Assembly: GCF_001189365.1 (NCBI RefSeq)
Contig: NZ_LFJJ01000009.1
Span: forward strand, 1 to 57,729
Source: Candidatus Burkholderia verschuerenii
GTDB taxonomy: Bacteria; Pseudomonadota; Gammaproteobacteria; Burkholderiales; Burkholderiaceae
Length of the DNA stretch: 57,729 nt
Reading direction: 5' to 3'
The notes beneath the pieces are model-generated. The model was not told the DNA's origin and did not search any database. It saw only the letters and a program-made list of their open reading frames with translations. A program made the position numbers and the translations under genes. The first letter of the stretch is position 1. Every line of letters starts with the position of its first letter. This document shows positions 35,263 to 44,134 of the stretch, piece by piece.

Positions 35263-36666
35263 TCAGTACGGATGCAGATCGCGCACGGGACTGACCGATT
35301 CCAGCAGCGCGCCGAGGTGCAGAATCGTCGATTCCGCCAGCCAGGGCGATACCAGTTGCACACCGACCGGCAGTCCCTCGCTGCTCGTGCCGAAACGCAA
35401 GGCGAGACCGGGCAGCCCCGTCACGTTGAGGAAAGCCGTTGCATCCATCACGTGCAAGGAAGACACCGACTGACCGTTGATGTTGAACTCGCTCGCATCA
35501 TGCGCATGTGCGGGAACGGGCGTGACGGGACAAAGCAAGGCGTCGTAACGCTGGAAATACGCGGCGAAGCCATCACGCATTGCCTCGATCTGCTGTTCGG
35601 CTTCGACGAAGTCTTTAATCGATGTATCGGGCGTGTCGAAGATGGCCCGAACATGCTTGTAGATCAGATCCTCATGTCCGGCGGTAACTTCTTTGAAGGC
35701 GGGCTTCGTTTCCATTGCCTGTAACTTCCAAAGCAGGTCCAGCGCATTGATCTGTTCGAGAACGGGAATGCGCACCGGCTCCACGATGACGCCTGCGCCT
35801 TTCAGCGCCTCCGCCGCTGCTTCCACGGTCGATGCGACGTCTTTGTCGATCGCCCCGAAGCCCGGTTTAACGAGCCAACCGACGCGAATCGGCCGATTCG
35901 GCTTCGCGCCGACGCCGGTGTCCAACGCAGGCAGCGTGGTGGAAAATCCGTCGGCACCGTCGAGACCGGCAAGCAGTGAGTAGCCGAGCGCGACATCGCG
36001 AACCGTGCGCGCCATCGGGCCAGCATGCCAGAAGCGGCGGGGCACGCGCGGCCAGATACCCGTCATGGGAATGCGTCCGTGTGTCGGCTTCAAACCGACG
36101 ACGCCCGTCAACGCTGCCGGGCCGCGCACGGAAATGGCGATGTCGGTGGCCAGTCCGATCGGCGACAAACCCGCTGCGATTGCAGCTGACTCTCCGCCGC
36201 TCGAGCCGCCCGGCGTGCGTTCGAGATTCCACGGGTTGAGTGTGCGGCCCGAGAGCAGATTGTCGCTCTCGATCCAGAACGAGAACTCGGGCAGATTAGT
36301 CTTTGCAAGCAGGATAGCGCCGGCGCTTTTCATACGCGCGACGGTGGGCGCGTCGGTAGCGGGTATGCGTTCTTTAAAGATGGGCGAGCCCAATTGCGTC
36401 GGCACGCCTGCCGTATCGAAGGAGTCCTTAGCGGTGAAGGGAACGCCATGCAAGGGTCCGAGCGTTTCGCCGGCCAGTGCCGCGGCCTCTGCGGCTTTCG
36501 CGGCTTTGAGCGCGTCGTGCGCGACGGTGACGACAGCGTTGATCTCCGGATTCATGATCTCGATGCGCTCGAGATGCGCTTTTACGACTTCGACGGGCGA
36601 CAGCTCTTTGGTGCGAATCAGTTCGGCCAGCTTGGTTGCATCTTTGCGGATGATGTCGGAATTCAT
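35263..36666 (-). CDS. Amidase (amidase-signature family)
   Basis: 467 aa from the ATG at 36666; a longer reading adds 15 residues without support. The Ser-cisSer-Lys triad is visible as Lys in FTAKDSFDTAG, cis-Ser in TPGGSSGGESAAIAAGLS and the nucleophile Ser in DIAISVRGPA. The last region is usually GGSIRGPA, so AISV is a mild variant. Such enzymes hydrolyse amides to acids and ammonia. It is divergent from a tetR gene across 121 bases that hold a TetR-like palindrome, the classic layout for substrate-induced control. Confidence 0.87.
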   Translation of the reverse strand: MNSDIIRKDATKLAELIRTKELSPVEVVKAHLERIEIMNPEINAVVTVAHDALKAAKAAEAAALAGETLGPLHGVPFTAKDSFDTAGVPTQLGSPIFKERIPATDAPTVARMKSAGAILLAKTNLPEFSFWIESDNLLSGRTLNPWNLERTPGGSSGGESAAIAAGLSPIGLATDIAISVRGPAALTGVVGLKPTHGRIPMTGIWPRVPRRFWHAGPMARTVRDVALGYSLLAGLDGADGFSTTLPALDTGVGAKPNRPIRVGWLVKPGFGAIDKDVASTVEAAAEALKGAGVIVEPVRIPVLEQINALDLLWKLQAMETKPAFKEVTAGHEDLIYKHVRAIFDTPDTSIKDFVEAEQQIEAMRDGFAAYFQRYDALLCPVTPVPAHAHDASEFNINGQSVSSLHVMDATAFLNVTGLPGLALRFGTSSEGLPVGVQLVSPWLAESTILHLGALLESVSPVRDLHPY

Positions 36667-36715
36667 GACGTGCCTGCGATGGTGGTTGAAAGAAACAAAC
36701 CGAGGCATCAATATA

Positions 36716-36731
36716 CCTAACGTTTGTTAGG
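36716..36731. promoter_or_regulatory. TetR-type operator palindrome
   Basis: CCTAAC-GTTT-GTTAGG is a perfect 6-bp inverted repeat with a 4-base centre, midway between the amidase and tetR start codons. This is the expected position for a TetR repressor to control both. Confidence 0.6.
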
Positions 36732-36787
36732 GTTGGATACTAGGCGCTATACTTTCACTCGTCAACAGCTTTCTATGGACCGGGAGC

Positions 36788-37363
36788 ATGAACCAACCCA
36801 ACACCCAATCCAGCGACAAAATCCTGATGGCCGCGACAAAAATGGCGCAGGCGCATGGATACGGGGGATTGAATGTCCGCAATCTTGCTGCAGATGTCGG
36901 CATCAAGGCAGCGAGTCTTTACCATCACTTTCCGAGCAAGGCGGACCTCGCCGCCGCGGTCGCACGGCGCTACTGGGAAGATGCGGCATCGACGTTGAAC
37001 GAGCTCGGCAAGGAAACAGGCGATGCTGTCGAGAGCCTGCGACAGTACCCGGACGTGACGTTCCGCAAGTCGCTCGAAAACAGCAACCGCATGTGTCTGG
37101 CGAGCTTCATGAACGCCGAATACGACGGCTTGCCCGAGATCGTGAAAGCGGAAGTTCGGACATTCGCCGACGTCAATGTCGAATGGTTGAGGAAGACATT
37201 GATTGCAGCGAAAATCGTCGGCTCTAAAGAAGCCAAACGACGTGCGAGCGCGATCTTCGCTGCGGTGGTCGGCGCGCAACTGCTGGCACGCGGCCGATCG
37301 GACATCGAGATGTTCGATATGTTGATCGACGGCTATCGCGCGAGCGGGTTGCTGCCGAAATAA
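36788..37363 (+). CDS. TetR family transcriptional regulator
   Basis: 191 aa. The HTH SDKILMAATKMAQAHGYGGLNVRNLAADVGIKAASLYHHFPSKADLAAAV is at the N-terminus, followed by an all-helical ligand domain. It is divergent from the amidase/epoxide-hydrolase pair and probably represses it through the palindrome at 36716-36731. Confidence 0.9.
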   Translation: MNQPNTQSSDKILMAATKMAQAHGYGGLNVRNLAADVGIKAASLYHHFPSKADLAAAVARRYWEDAASTLNELGKETGDAVESLRQYPDVTFRKSLENSNRMCLASFMNAEYDGLPEIVKAEVRTFADVNVEWLRKTLIAAKIVGSKEAKRRASAIFAAVVGAQLLARGRSDIEMFDMLIDGYRASGLLPK

Positions 37364-37398
37364 GGCTTTGGCTCAAACGCTCGCGCAGCCGTGACGAT

Positions 37399-37779
37399 TC
37401 AACTGACGTATTGAGCGACGCCGTGTCCGTAGGACCAGTTTTCCTTCTTGACCTCGACGAGGTTGATGAAGACATTCTCCGGCTATACGCCCGGTGAGAT
37501 CGCGAGGCCATCGCAAATGGCCTTGTAGAGCGCCTTCTTCTGCTCGACGGTGCGTCCTTCGTTCCAGGTTATCTGAATGATGACAAGGTTCTCGTCTCGT
37601 TCGATGCCGAGATAAGTCGGGTCGAACTGAAAATTGGCGATGTCGTGTTCGCTGACGATGACGAAGCGGTCGTTCAACGGCACGTTTGCACCGAGCATCG
37701 CTTCGTACACGGTCTGGCCAAGCTGTTGACGATAACTGGCGCTCTTTCCTTTCAGCACTTCAATTCGTACGAGGGGCAT
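37399..37779 (-). pseudogene. Tautomerase family protein with in-frame amber stop
   Basis: 4-oxalocrotonate-tautomerase superfamily. The start is set at 37779 because it gives MPLVRIEVLKGKSASY, and removal of Met would expose the catalytic Pro-1; an upstream ATG would bury it. Reading stops at TAG (37483-37485) after 98 residues. The same frame then continues PENVFINLVEVKKENWSYGHGVAQYVS to a TGA at 37399-37401, which is the normal family ending (usually GVQPENVFI). So a Gln codon has probably become amber. The shortened product lacks the C-terminal beta-hairpin. It is divergent from a MarR gene with twin palindromes between. Confidence 0.8.
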
Positions 37780-37810
37780 CATTTTCCTCCGCAAAGGGTC
37801 GATGAATTAT

Positions 37811-37851
37811 CTGCATATGCAGGCACTATCGCAAAATATCAGCATATGCTA
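37811..37851. promoter_or_regulatory. Pair of GCATATGC palindromes, MarR operators
   Basis: CTGCATATGCAG (37811-37822) lies 32 bases before the tautomerase start, and AGCATATGCT (37841-37850) lies 36 bases before the marR start. Both are perfect and share the core GCATATGC. One site in front of each divergent gene fits autoregulated MarR control, and the same core recurs at the next MarR locus. Confidence 0.65.
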
Positions 37852-37886
37852 GTATTTCGTTCAAGTAGCCGAGCCACGAAACGAAC

Positions 37887-38366
37887 ATGACCAAACCGAC
37901 CTTGAGCGAACACGGCCCTTGTAGTTGCACTGCGCTACGCAAGGCGAACCGTCGAATTACGCAGATCTACGACGCAGCGTTGGCGCCGACCGGATTGAAA
38001 ATCACGCAGCGGGCGATTCTTGCGCAAGTAGGGCGCTCCGGGATGATCGGGATCGGCGCGCTGGCCGAAGCGCTCGTCATGGACGCGGGAGCGCTTGCGC
38101 ATACGCTCAAGCCGCTCGACCGGGATGGCCTGGTATCGATCGATCCTGATCCGGACGACCGTCGCCATCGCATTGTCAGCCTGACGTCTTCGGGCCGGGC
38201 GAAGCTCGCGGAGAGCGATGCGCTTTGGATTCAGGCGCAGACGGCGTTCGAATCCGCAGTCGGAAAGGCTGAAGCGCGCGCGCTGCACAAAGCGCTCGCT
38301 CGGCTGAGCGATGGGAATTTTCTCGCGGCGTTCGAGGCCGGCTTCGCCACGGGCGCGAAAAAATGA
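37887..38366 (+). CDS. MarR family regulator with N-terminal CxC
   Basis: 159 aa winged-helix dimer. It has YDAALAPTGLKITQRAILAQVGR, the recognition region LAEALVMDAGALAHTLKPLDRDGLV and the wing DPDDRRHRIVSLTSSGRAKL. The N-terminus CSCTALRKANR has two cysteines where a redox or electrophile switch would sit, as in thiol-sensing MarR proteins. It probably represses itself and the divergent tautomerase gene. The stop is 7 bases from the convergent second marR gene. Confidence 0.87.
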   Translation: MTKPTLSEHGPCSCTALRKANRRITQIYDAALAPTGLKITQRAILAQVGRSGMIGIGALAEALVMDAGALAHTLKPLDRDGLVSIDPDPDDRRHRIVSLTSSGRAKLAESDALWIQAQTAFESAVGKAEARALHKALARLSDGNFLAAFEAGFATGAKK

Positions 38367-38373
38367 TTGACCG

Positions 38374-38826
38374 CTACTTCAGGAATATTTCGCTGAAATC
38401 CGTCGACGCGAGATGGTCCAGTAGCGTGAGAAGCCGCCGGGTTTCTTCCGTACCAAGTACGGCTTCGAAGCGTTTTTGCGTTGGGCGCCATCGTTGCTGT
38501 GCCTCGCGCAATTTAACGCGGCCTTCGGCGGTGAGTGTGACGAGCCGTCGCCGGCCGTCGTCGGGGTCCTTGTCCAGCAAAACCCAGCCGTCACGAACGA
38601 GGGGTTTGAGCGTGTGTCCCAAGGCTGAAAGATTCATCACGAGGTCAGCGGCGAGTTCGCTCTGGGTCGCGGCCTTGAGTTTTTCGATCGAACGCAAGAG
38701 GTTGTACTGGGCTGCATTAATGCCCGTCGGCGCGAGCGCCTGGTCGTATAGTTGGCCCACGCCACGCATGGCACGCCGCAACGCGCCATAGCTACAGGCG
38801 CTGGTTGAGATATGTCTGGTCGTCAT
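38374..38826 (-). CDS. MarR family regulator (second copy type)
   Basis: 150 aa from the ATG at 38826 (MTTRHISTSACSYGALRRAMRG). An in-frame ATG at 38853 is only 4 bases from the operator palindrome and has no ribosome-binding site, so the downstream start is preferred. Recognition region LAADLVMNLSALGHTLKPLVRDGWV and wing DPDDGRRRLVTLTAEG. It is related to the neighbouring MarR, with the same ALRRAMR...LYDQALAPTGI pattern, and retains one N-terminal cysteine. It is divergent from a DHA2 efflux gene that it probably represses. Confidence 0.82.
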   Translation of the reverse strand: MTTRHISTSACSYGALRRAMRGVGQLYDQALAPTGINAAQYNLLRSIEKLKAATQSELAADLVMNLSALGHTLKPLVRDGWVLLDKDPDDGRRRLVTLTAEGRVKLREAQQRWRPTQKRFEAVLGTEETRRLLTLLDHLASTDFSEIFLK

Positions 38827-38857
38827 GCTTCGCTCGTTTAGACTGCTTTTCATATTA

Positions 38858-38928
38858 TGGCATATGCCACTAATTTTTAATCTGACCTCGACGACAACTT
38901 AAAGCAGTGTAGATAGTGGTATATGCCA
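38858..38928. promoter_or_regulatory. Pair of GCATATGC-type palindromes, MarR operators
   Basis: TGGCATATGCCA (38858-38869) is perfect. TGGTATATGCCA (38917-38928) differs by one base from a perfect copy. They flank an AT-rich promoter region between the marR and efflux genes, one close to each start. The shared core with 37811-37851 suggests both MarR proteins read the same or nearly the same sequence. Confidence 0.65.
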
Positions 38929-38975
38929 TTATTTTTGTCGTGGAACGGTGACCTTAACCGCGTACGAAGAATCCG

Positions 38976-40511
38976 ATGAACAAGAACTTTCTGCTCCTGC
39001 TCTGTGTCTCCGTGCCGTCGTTCATGATCAATCTGGACGCGAACATCGTTGCTGTGTCGCTTAGTTCGAACGCCAAGTCGTTGCACGCTGATTTTTCGTC
39101 GATCGAATGTGTCATTTCTGCCTATACCCTGGCGTTTGCCAGCCTGCTCATGCCGGCAGGGGCGCTCGCCGATCGTTTTGGGCGAAAGCGCGTGCTGGTG
39201 CTTGGGCTGAGCATTTTTACGGTGGCGTCGTTTGCTTATGGTGCCGTGTCCTCTGTCCTGATGTTGAATATCTCGCGCGCGGTTCAGGGCGTCGGAGCGG
39301 CGCTATTGCTAAGCGCGGCATTGGCTGTGCTCTCTCATGCCTTTCACGGGAAAGAACGGGCCAAGGCGTTTGCGTTTTGGGGATCGGTGATCGGCATTGG
39401 CGTGATGCTCGGTCCGGTCATCGGCGGGTTGATTACGCAATTCTTTGGATGGCAATGGGCCTTCTATGTCAATTTGCCGATCGGCGTGGCGATCATCGCG
39501 CTTACCTTGTACGCCGTGAGCGAATCGAAAGACCCGGCGGCCAGTCGACTCGATCTGTTGGGCGTGCTGTCGTTCAGTGGCTTTCTCGGGCTGCTGACGT
39601 GGGCGTTGATCTCGGGCAATCGCGAAGGGTGGAATAGCCGCGCCGTGTTGTGGCGCGCGGCGATTGCCGGACTCTTATTGATTGGATTCCTGGCGGCCGA
39701 GCGGCGCGAGTCCCGGCCAATGGTCGAACTCGCCTACTTCAGGAAGCGCACGTTCCTGGGCGCGAACATCGCGGGCGTCGCCTATCCGGTGACGTTCCTG
39801 ACCATGCTGACGTATCTGCCGTTCTTCTTTCAAAGCGCGCTTCGCCAATCGCCGCTTGTCGCTGGTTTGATGATGCTGCCGCTTGCGGCTCCGCTGTTTA
39901 TCGTGCCTCGCATCGTGTCGACGTATCTGGATCATCGGCTGTCCGGGCGCGCTCTGCTGTCGGTTGGGCTGAGCCTCGTGTTCGTTGGCCTGTCGCTCAC
40001 GTGTGTCGTCATCGGACGATTGAGCTATCCACCGGTTCTGGGCTCGATGTTTGTCGCATCGCTCGGAGCGGGCATCTTGAACGGGCAGGTGCCGAAAGTG
40101 AGCATGACGGTGATCCCTGTCGAACGAGCGGGGATGGCATCGGGCATTGCCGTGACGGTTCGCTTCAGTGGATTGGTCGTTGGCTTCGCTGCTTTGGGGG
40201 CGGTGTTGTTCGCGAGCATCGGCGGCGACGTGCTGCTCAATTTCCCATTGGCGTCGGCGCGGGAGCAGGCGCAAGTAACGCTTCTGATCACCAATGGCAA
40301 CCTCTCAGGCGCGGCGCAAGTGCTTGCACGCGAACATGTCGACGTGGCGAGCCTTATCGCGATTCTTGCTCGCGGATATCAGATGGTCATGAGCGTGGCA
40401 GCAGCGATTGCGATGATTGCACTCGCCTTCACCTGGTGGTTGACCGATGCTGCGGAGACCGCGCCTCACATTGCCGGTGGTCAAGGCACGGTAGAAATAT
40501 TGCTCGATTGA
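38976..40511 (+). CDS. MFS drug efflux transporter, DHA2 (14-TMS) family
   Basis: 511 aa with about 14 hydrophobic segments. Landmarks are FMINLDANIVAVSLSSNAKSL in TM1, GALADRFGRKRVLVLGL between TM2 and 3, and motif C in TM5 (GSVIGIGVMLGPVIGGLI), the antiporter signature. It exports drugs or toxic organic compounds by proton antiport. It is controlled in all likelihood by the divergent MarR regulator through the two palindromes. Confidence 0.9.
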   Translation: MNKNFLLLLCVSVPSFMINLDANIVAVSLSSNAKSLHADFSSIECVISAYTLAFASLLMPAGALADRFGRKRVLVLGLSIFTVASFAYGAVSSVLMLNISRAVQGVGAALLLSAALAVLSHAFHGKERAKAFAFWGSVIGIGVMLGPVIGGLITQFFGWQWAFYVNLPIGVAIIALTLYAVSESKDPAASRLDLLGVLSFSGFLGLLTWALISGNREGWNSRAVLWRAAIAGLLLIGFLAAERRESRPMVELAYFRKRTFLGANIAGVAYPVTFLTMLTYLPFFFQSALRQSPLVAGLMMLPLAAPLFIVPRIVSTYLDHRLSGRALLSVGLSLVFVGLSLTCVVIGRLSYPPVLGSMFVASLGAGILNGQVPKVSMTVIPVERAGMASGIAVTVRFSGLVVGFAALGAVLFASIGGDVLLNFPLASAREQAQVTLLITNGNLSGAAQVLAREHVDVASLIAILARGYQMVMSVAAAIAMIALAFTWWLTDAAETAPHIAGGQGTVEILLD

Positions 40512-40550
40512 ATTTTAAATGATTCGGAATCGAAAAGAATGAGAATGATC

Positions 40551-41603
40551 ATGCGTTATCAGTTCCTTGGTCGAAACTGCGGCCTCAAAGTCTCTGAGCT
40601 TGCGTTAGGCGTTGCGCTTTTCGGTACCCAGTGGGGCTATGGATCCGAGCCCGCGGACGCGCGGTACGTCTTCGACCGCTTGAAGCTGGAGGAAACTTCT
40701 TCGATACGTCCGATAGCTATCAATTCGGGCAATCGGAATCGATATTAGGCGAGTTCGTTCAGTCCATGCGCGATGACGTGATCATCGCCAGTAAGTACAG
40801 CGGCGGTGCGGCGAAGGAAGCATCGTTGACCAAGACCGGAAACAGCCGCAAGAACATTATTTACTCGGTCGAGCAAAGCTTGAAGCGGCTGAAAACCGAG
40901 TACATCGATCTGTACTGGGTACATCACGCGGACAATGTCACGCCGTTCGAAGAAATCCTGCGTGGCCTCGACGATCTCGTGCGCGACGGCAAAATCCTTT
41001 ACGCAGGCGTATCGAATTTTCCGGCCTGGCGCGTGTCGCGCAGCTGCGCTGCTTGCGGAAATGCGTGGCTGGACGCCTCTGGTCGGCGTGCAATTCGAGT
41101 ACAGCCTCGTTGAGCGGAGCGCCGAGCGCGAACTATTGCCGATGGCGGAGAGCCTGGGGCTCGCGGCGTTGCTATGGTCGCCGCTTGCGGGCGGTCTGCT
41201 GACAGGGAAGTATCGTGTCGGAGAAAAAGGCCGTCTCGAAGGCATGGGCCGCGTGATTCGCACGGAAAAGACCGCGCATGATACGCAGATCGTCGATGCG
41301 GTGCTGCTGGCCACGAAGGAACTCGGCAGAACGCCTGCGGAGGTTGCGCTTGCATGGACCCGCGAACGTGCACGTCGCGCGTCGACTGCGGTGATTCCGA
41401 TTATCGGGCCGCGCACGGTCGAGCAACTCGACAACAATTTATCGGCGCTGGACATTGCCTTTCCGGACGAACTTTATGATCGTCTGGATCAGGTCAGCTC
41501 GATCAATCTCGGTGTTCCGTTCGAAGTCAATCTGGAGACTTATCCTAAGTTGCTTGGAGGAGACCTGTCGCGCGTCGATGTTCCAATCACGAAGGCTATT
41601 TAA
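40551..41603 (+). pseudogene. Aldo/keto reductase, two frameshifts
   Basis: NADPH-dependent AKR with a TIM barrel, ~350 aa if repaired. It starts MRYQFLGRNCGLKVSELALG at 40551. At about 40681 one base is missing after VFDRL, and the reading continues EAGGNFFDTSDSYQFGQSE (active-site Asp and Tyr), IIASKYSGG (Lys) and WVHHADNVTP (His). At about 41040, CGCGC has become CGC after FPAWRVSR, and the reading continues AALLAEMRGWTPLVGVQFEYSLVER, SPLAGGLLTGKYR and IPIIGPRTVEQLDNNL. All tetrad residues survive across the pieces. It follows the efflux gene closely and may share its control. Confidence 0.85.
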
Positions 41604-41690
41604 CACGCGACAAAAGCTGCACTATATGTTCGCATAGGAATGCAGATCGATTTTCCAAACGCTCAAAACTTTAATCTATAGCTCGATACA

Positions 41691-42638
41691 ATGTCCCACT
41701 CACCTGACATTCAACGCCGGAACCTCATGAAAGCTTCTGCTCTTCTGGGTGGTCTGGCGGTATTGCCGGTTTCCGCTTCGCCGCAGACTCGGCAAAGCAG
41801 CAATAAAATGAATCGCGCCACGCTGGAAGATGTTCCGTTGAGTTCAGGGGCCAAACTCACGATCGAGCGCCGCGACTCTATCGCGTTAATCGGAATAAAC
41901 CGGCCTGACATTCAGAATCGGATCGATCCAGAAACGTACCTCGCGTTGGCCAGAGCCCTCTATACATTCGACAACGATAGCTCGCTACGTGCTGCCGTTG
42001 TCTTCGGCCATGGCGAAAACTTTTCTCAAGGGATCGATGTCACCGCGTTTGCACCCGTCATTGCATCCGGACAGCCTTTCCTTCCTGAATTGGAGCACGA
42101 GTCACACGATCCGCTGGAAAAGGCATCGCCCGACCGGCTGTCGAAGCCTTTGATCGCGGTAGTTCATGGCGATACGTGGAATATGGCGCATGAAATCTTT
42201 CTTGCCGCCGATATCCGAGTCGCCGCGAATAACACGAACTTCGGGCAGGACGAGAACACCCACGGCCGCTTTCCTGGTGGCGGTTCGACCGTGAGATTCG
42301 TGCGTGAGGCCGGATGGGGCAATGCCATGCGTTACATGCTCACGGGGGAACACTGGAACGCAGACGAGGCATATCGGATGGGGCTGGTACAACATGTCGC
42401 GAATTCGGCGAGCAATGCGTTGTCCGTCGGACTGGATATCGCGAAACGAATTTCGGCCTGCGCGCCGCTCGGTGTGCGTACGACACTCGAGTCTGCCCAT
42501 TTGGCTATCGTGCCTTATGAGACGCCTGCGTTGTCGAAACTCGATGCGCAGTTCGGACAACTCTTTCACACGCGCGACTTTGCGGAGGGACGCAAGGCGG
42601 ACGCCGAAGCACGCAAACCGGAGTTCAAGGGATACTAA
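41691..42638 (+). CDS. Enoyl-CoA hydratase/isomerase-fold protein with Tat signal peptide
   Basis: 315 aa. The crotonase fold is recognisable in IALIGINRPDIQNRIDPE, VVFGHGENFSQGIDVTAF (first oxyanion strand), KPLIAVVHGDTWNMAHEIFLAADIRVAA (second) and GEHWNADEAYRMGLVQHV. The N-terminus carries a twin-arginine motif (QRRNLMK), a hydrophobic stretch (ASALLGGLAVLP) and an AxA-like site (VSAS), which predicts export of the folded protein. That is odd for a CoA-dependent fold, since CoA esters are not normally periplasmic, so it may act on a non-CoA substrate. It is isolated from beta-oxidation genes. Confidence 0.8.
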   Translation: MSHSPDIQRRNLMKASALLGGLAVLPVSASPQTRQSSNKMNRATLEDVPLSSGAKLTIERRDSIALIGINRPDIQNRIDPETYLALARALYTFDNDSSLRAAVVFGHGENFSQGIDVTAFAPVIASGQPFLPELEHESHDPLEKASPDRLSKPLIAVVHGDTWNMAHEIFLAADIRVAANNTNFGQDENTHGRFPGGGSTVRFVREAGWGNAMRYMLTGEHWNADEAYRMGLVQHVANSASNALSVGLDIAKRISACAPLGVRTTLESAHLAIVPYETPALSKLDAQFGQLFHTRDFAEGRKADAEARKPEFKGY

Positions 42639-42704
42639 AAGGCGTGACTCAGACGTTGCATGCAAGCCGCGCTTTGCACACAACGTCTGAATCGCGCTTG
42701 TGCT

Positions 42705-44000
42705 TTAATCCTTAACGCTCACACACCGAAACCCCGCATAAACATACTGGTAATGCCCTTGAAACCAGTTACGAAAACTCGGCCGTAACATGCACGCCGC
42801 CGTTCTCGGCGAGCCGCCCTTCATCACGAAGTGCTTGCCGTCGTAAAAGTTGGCGGAGTAGCCAAGATAAAACGGAAACGGCTCGAAGCCTTCCAGCGGC
42901 CCGAATGTCGTCGACGTCCATTCCCAGCCATTGCCGAATTGTCCTTCGACGCCGAACGCGCTGACATTTTCCGGATGTGCCTGCACCGGTGACGGATCCC
43001 ATCGCCGGAAATCGAAGTTGCCTTCCGCGACGTGCGGCGCGCCGTGCGCCGCGCGTTGCCATTGCGCCTCGGTCGGCAGCGTCTTGCCTTGCCAGCGCGC
43101 GAACGCATTCGCTTCCGCATAACTCACATAGACGGGCCAGTCGAGCGGCAGGTCGATCTCGTCGAACATCGTCCGAAGCGTCCAGCCGCCCGATTCGCAA
43201 CGCGACCAGAAAGCGGGATGCGCAACCGATTCATCCTGCTTCCATTGCCAATCGGCGTCGCTCCACAGCGCGCGATTGTCGTAACCGCCCGCATCGACGA
43301 AGCGCAGGTAATCGCCGTTCGTCACCATGAAGCGATCCATCTCGAACGCCGGCACGTCGACGCGCACCTCACCGAATTCGTTGTCCCAGCCGAACCGTCC
43401 GCTGTCGCACGTGAGTCCGAGCGTCGCTTCGCCGGCGGGCACGCGCACGGTTTCTTGCGTCGGCGGCTGCTTCGCCGTGCGCTCGATGCGTGCATCCGAT
43501 GGCGCAATTTTTCTATCGACCGGCAATTGATGCAGCATGTACGCGAGCGTTTCCGCGTGCATCAGCCGATGCTCGATGGCGACTTCGAGCAGTTGCGCGG
43601 CGGATTCGTCGGGAGAAAGGGGATGAGCGGCGAGGTCGACCGGATCGAAACACGCGTCGATATCCGCCCGCACGTGATCGCGATACGCGCGCACTTCGTC
43701 GAGCGTCGGCCAGTCGGATGCCTGATCGGTCGGCAGGCCGCCATCGACAGGATCGATGCCGAACGCGAACAGCTCGTCGTAGGCGGCGTTGGGGCTGGGC
43801 AGGTCGAACAGGCGCTTGTCGAACAGATTGCGGTCGAACGCTTCCAGATGCCCGATGTAAAACACGATGCGGTGACGCTCTGGAATCGGCCTGTCGTACA
43901 GATGTTCGGGCTGAACGATGCCGAACAGGGCGTCGGTGACGCGGCGCGCCTCGTCGAGGCGCTCGAGCAGCGGGTGATGCAGGGAAGGTTCGCGATTCAT
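42705..44000 (-). CDS. egtB: EgtB-like iron-dependent sulfoxide synthase (DinB plus formylglycine-enzyme-like domains)
   Basis: 431 aa from the ATG at 44000. The N-terminal DinB-like domain supplies iron-binding histidines (YIGHLEAFDRN and the HxxxHxE motif in EHRLMHAETL). The C-terminal SUMF1/FGE-sulfatase fold reads FGWDNEFGEVRVDVP, FMVTNGDYLRFVDAGGY, GKTLPTEAQWQRAA, GNGWEWTSTTFGP and KGGSPRTA. In ergothioneine synthesis this enzyme joins cysteine or gamma-glutamylcysteine to trimethylhistidine with O2. EgtD is not beside it in this window. Related 5-histidylcysteine sulfoxide synthases are an alternative. Confidence 0.83.
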   Translation of the reverse strand: MNREPSLHHPLLERLDEARRVTDALFGIVQPEHLYDRPIPERHRIVFYIGHLEAFDRNLFDKRLFDLPSPNAAYDELFAFGIDPVDGGLPTDQASDWPTLDEVRAYRDHVRADIDACFDPVDLAAHPLSPDESAAQLLEVAIEHRLMHAETLAYMLHQLPVDRKIAPSDARIERTAKQPPTQETVRVPAGEATLGLTCDSGRFGWDNEFGEVRVDVPAFEMDRFMVTNGDYLRFVDAGGYDNRALWSDADWQWKQDESVAHPAFWSRCESGGWTLRTMFDEIDLPLDWPVYVSYAEANAFARWQGKTLPTEAQWQRAAHGAPHVAEGNFDFRRWDPSPVQAHPENVSAFGVEGQFGNGWEWTSTTFGPLEGFEPFPFYLGYSANFYDGKHFVMKGGSPRTAACMLRPSFRNWFQGHYQYVYAGFRCVSVKD

Positions 44001-44134
44001 GTCGCTGAGTCTCCGGGTGCAGGCCAACTAAGGAGACTAAAGCGTAGCGAACCGCATGCCAACCTAATTATCCGGCCCGTTTATTCGCGATGCCGCAATA
44101 ATCGCGTGCGGCACCGCGCCGGAGAAGGCCGGCG

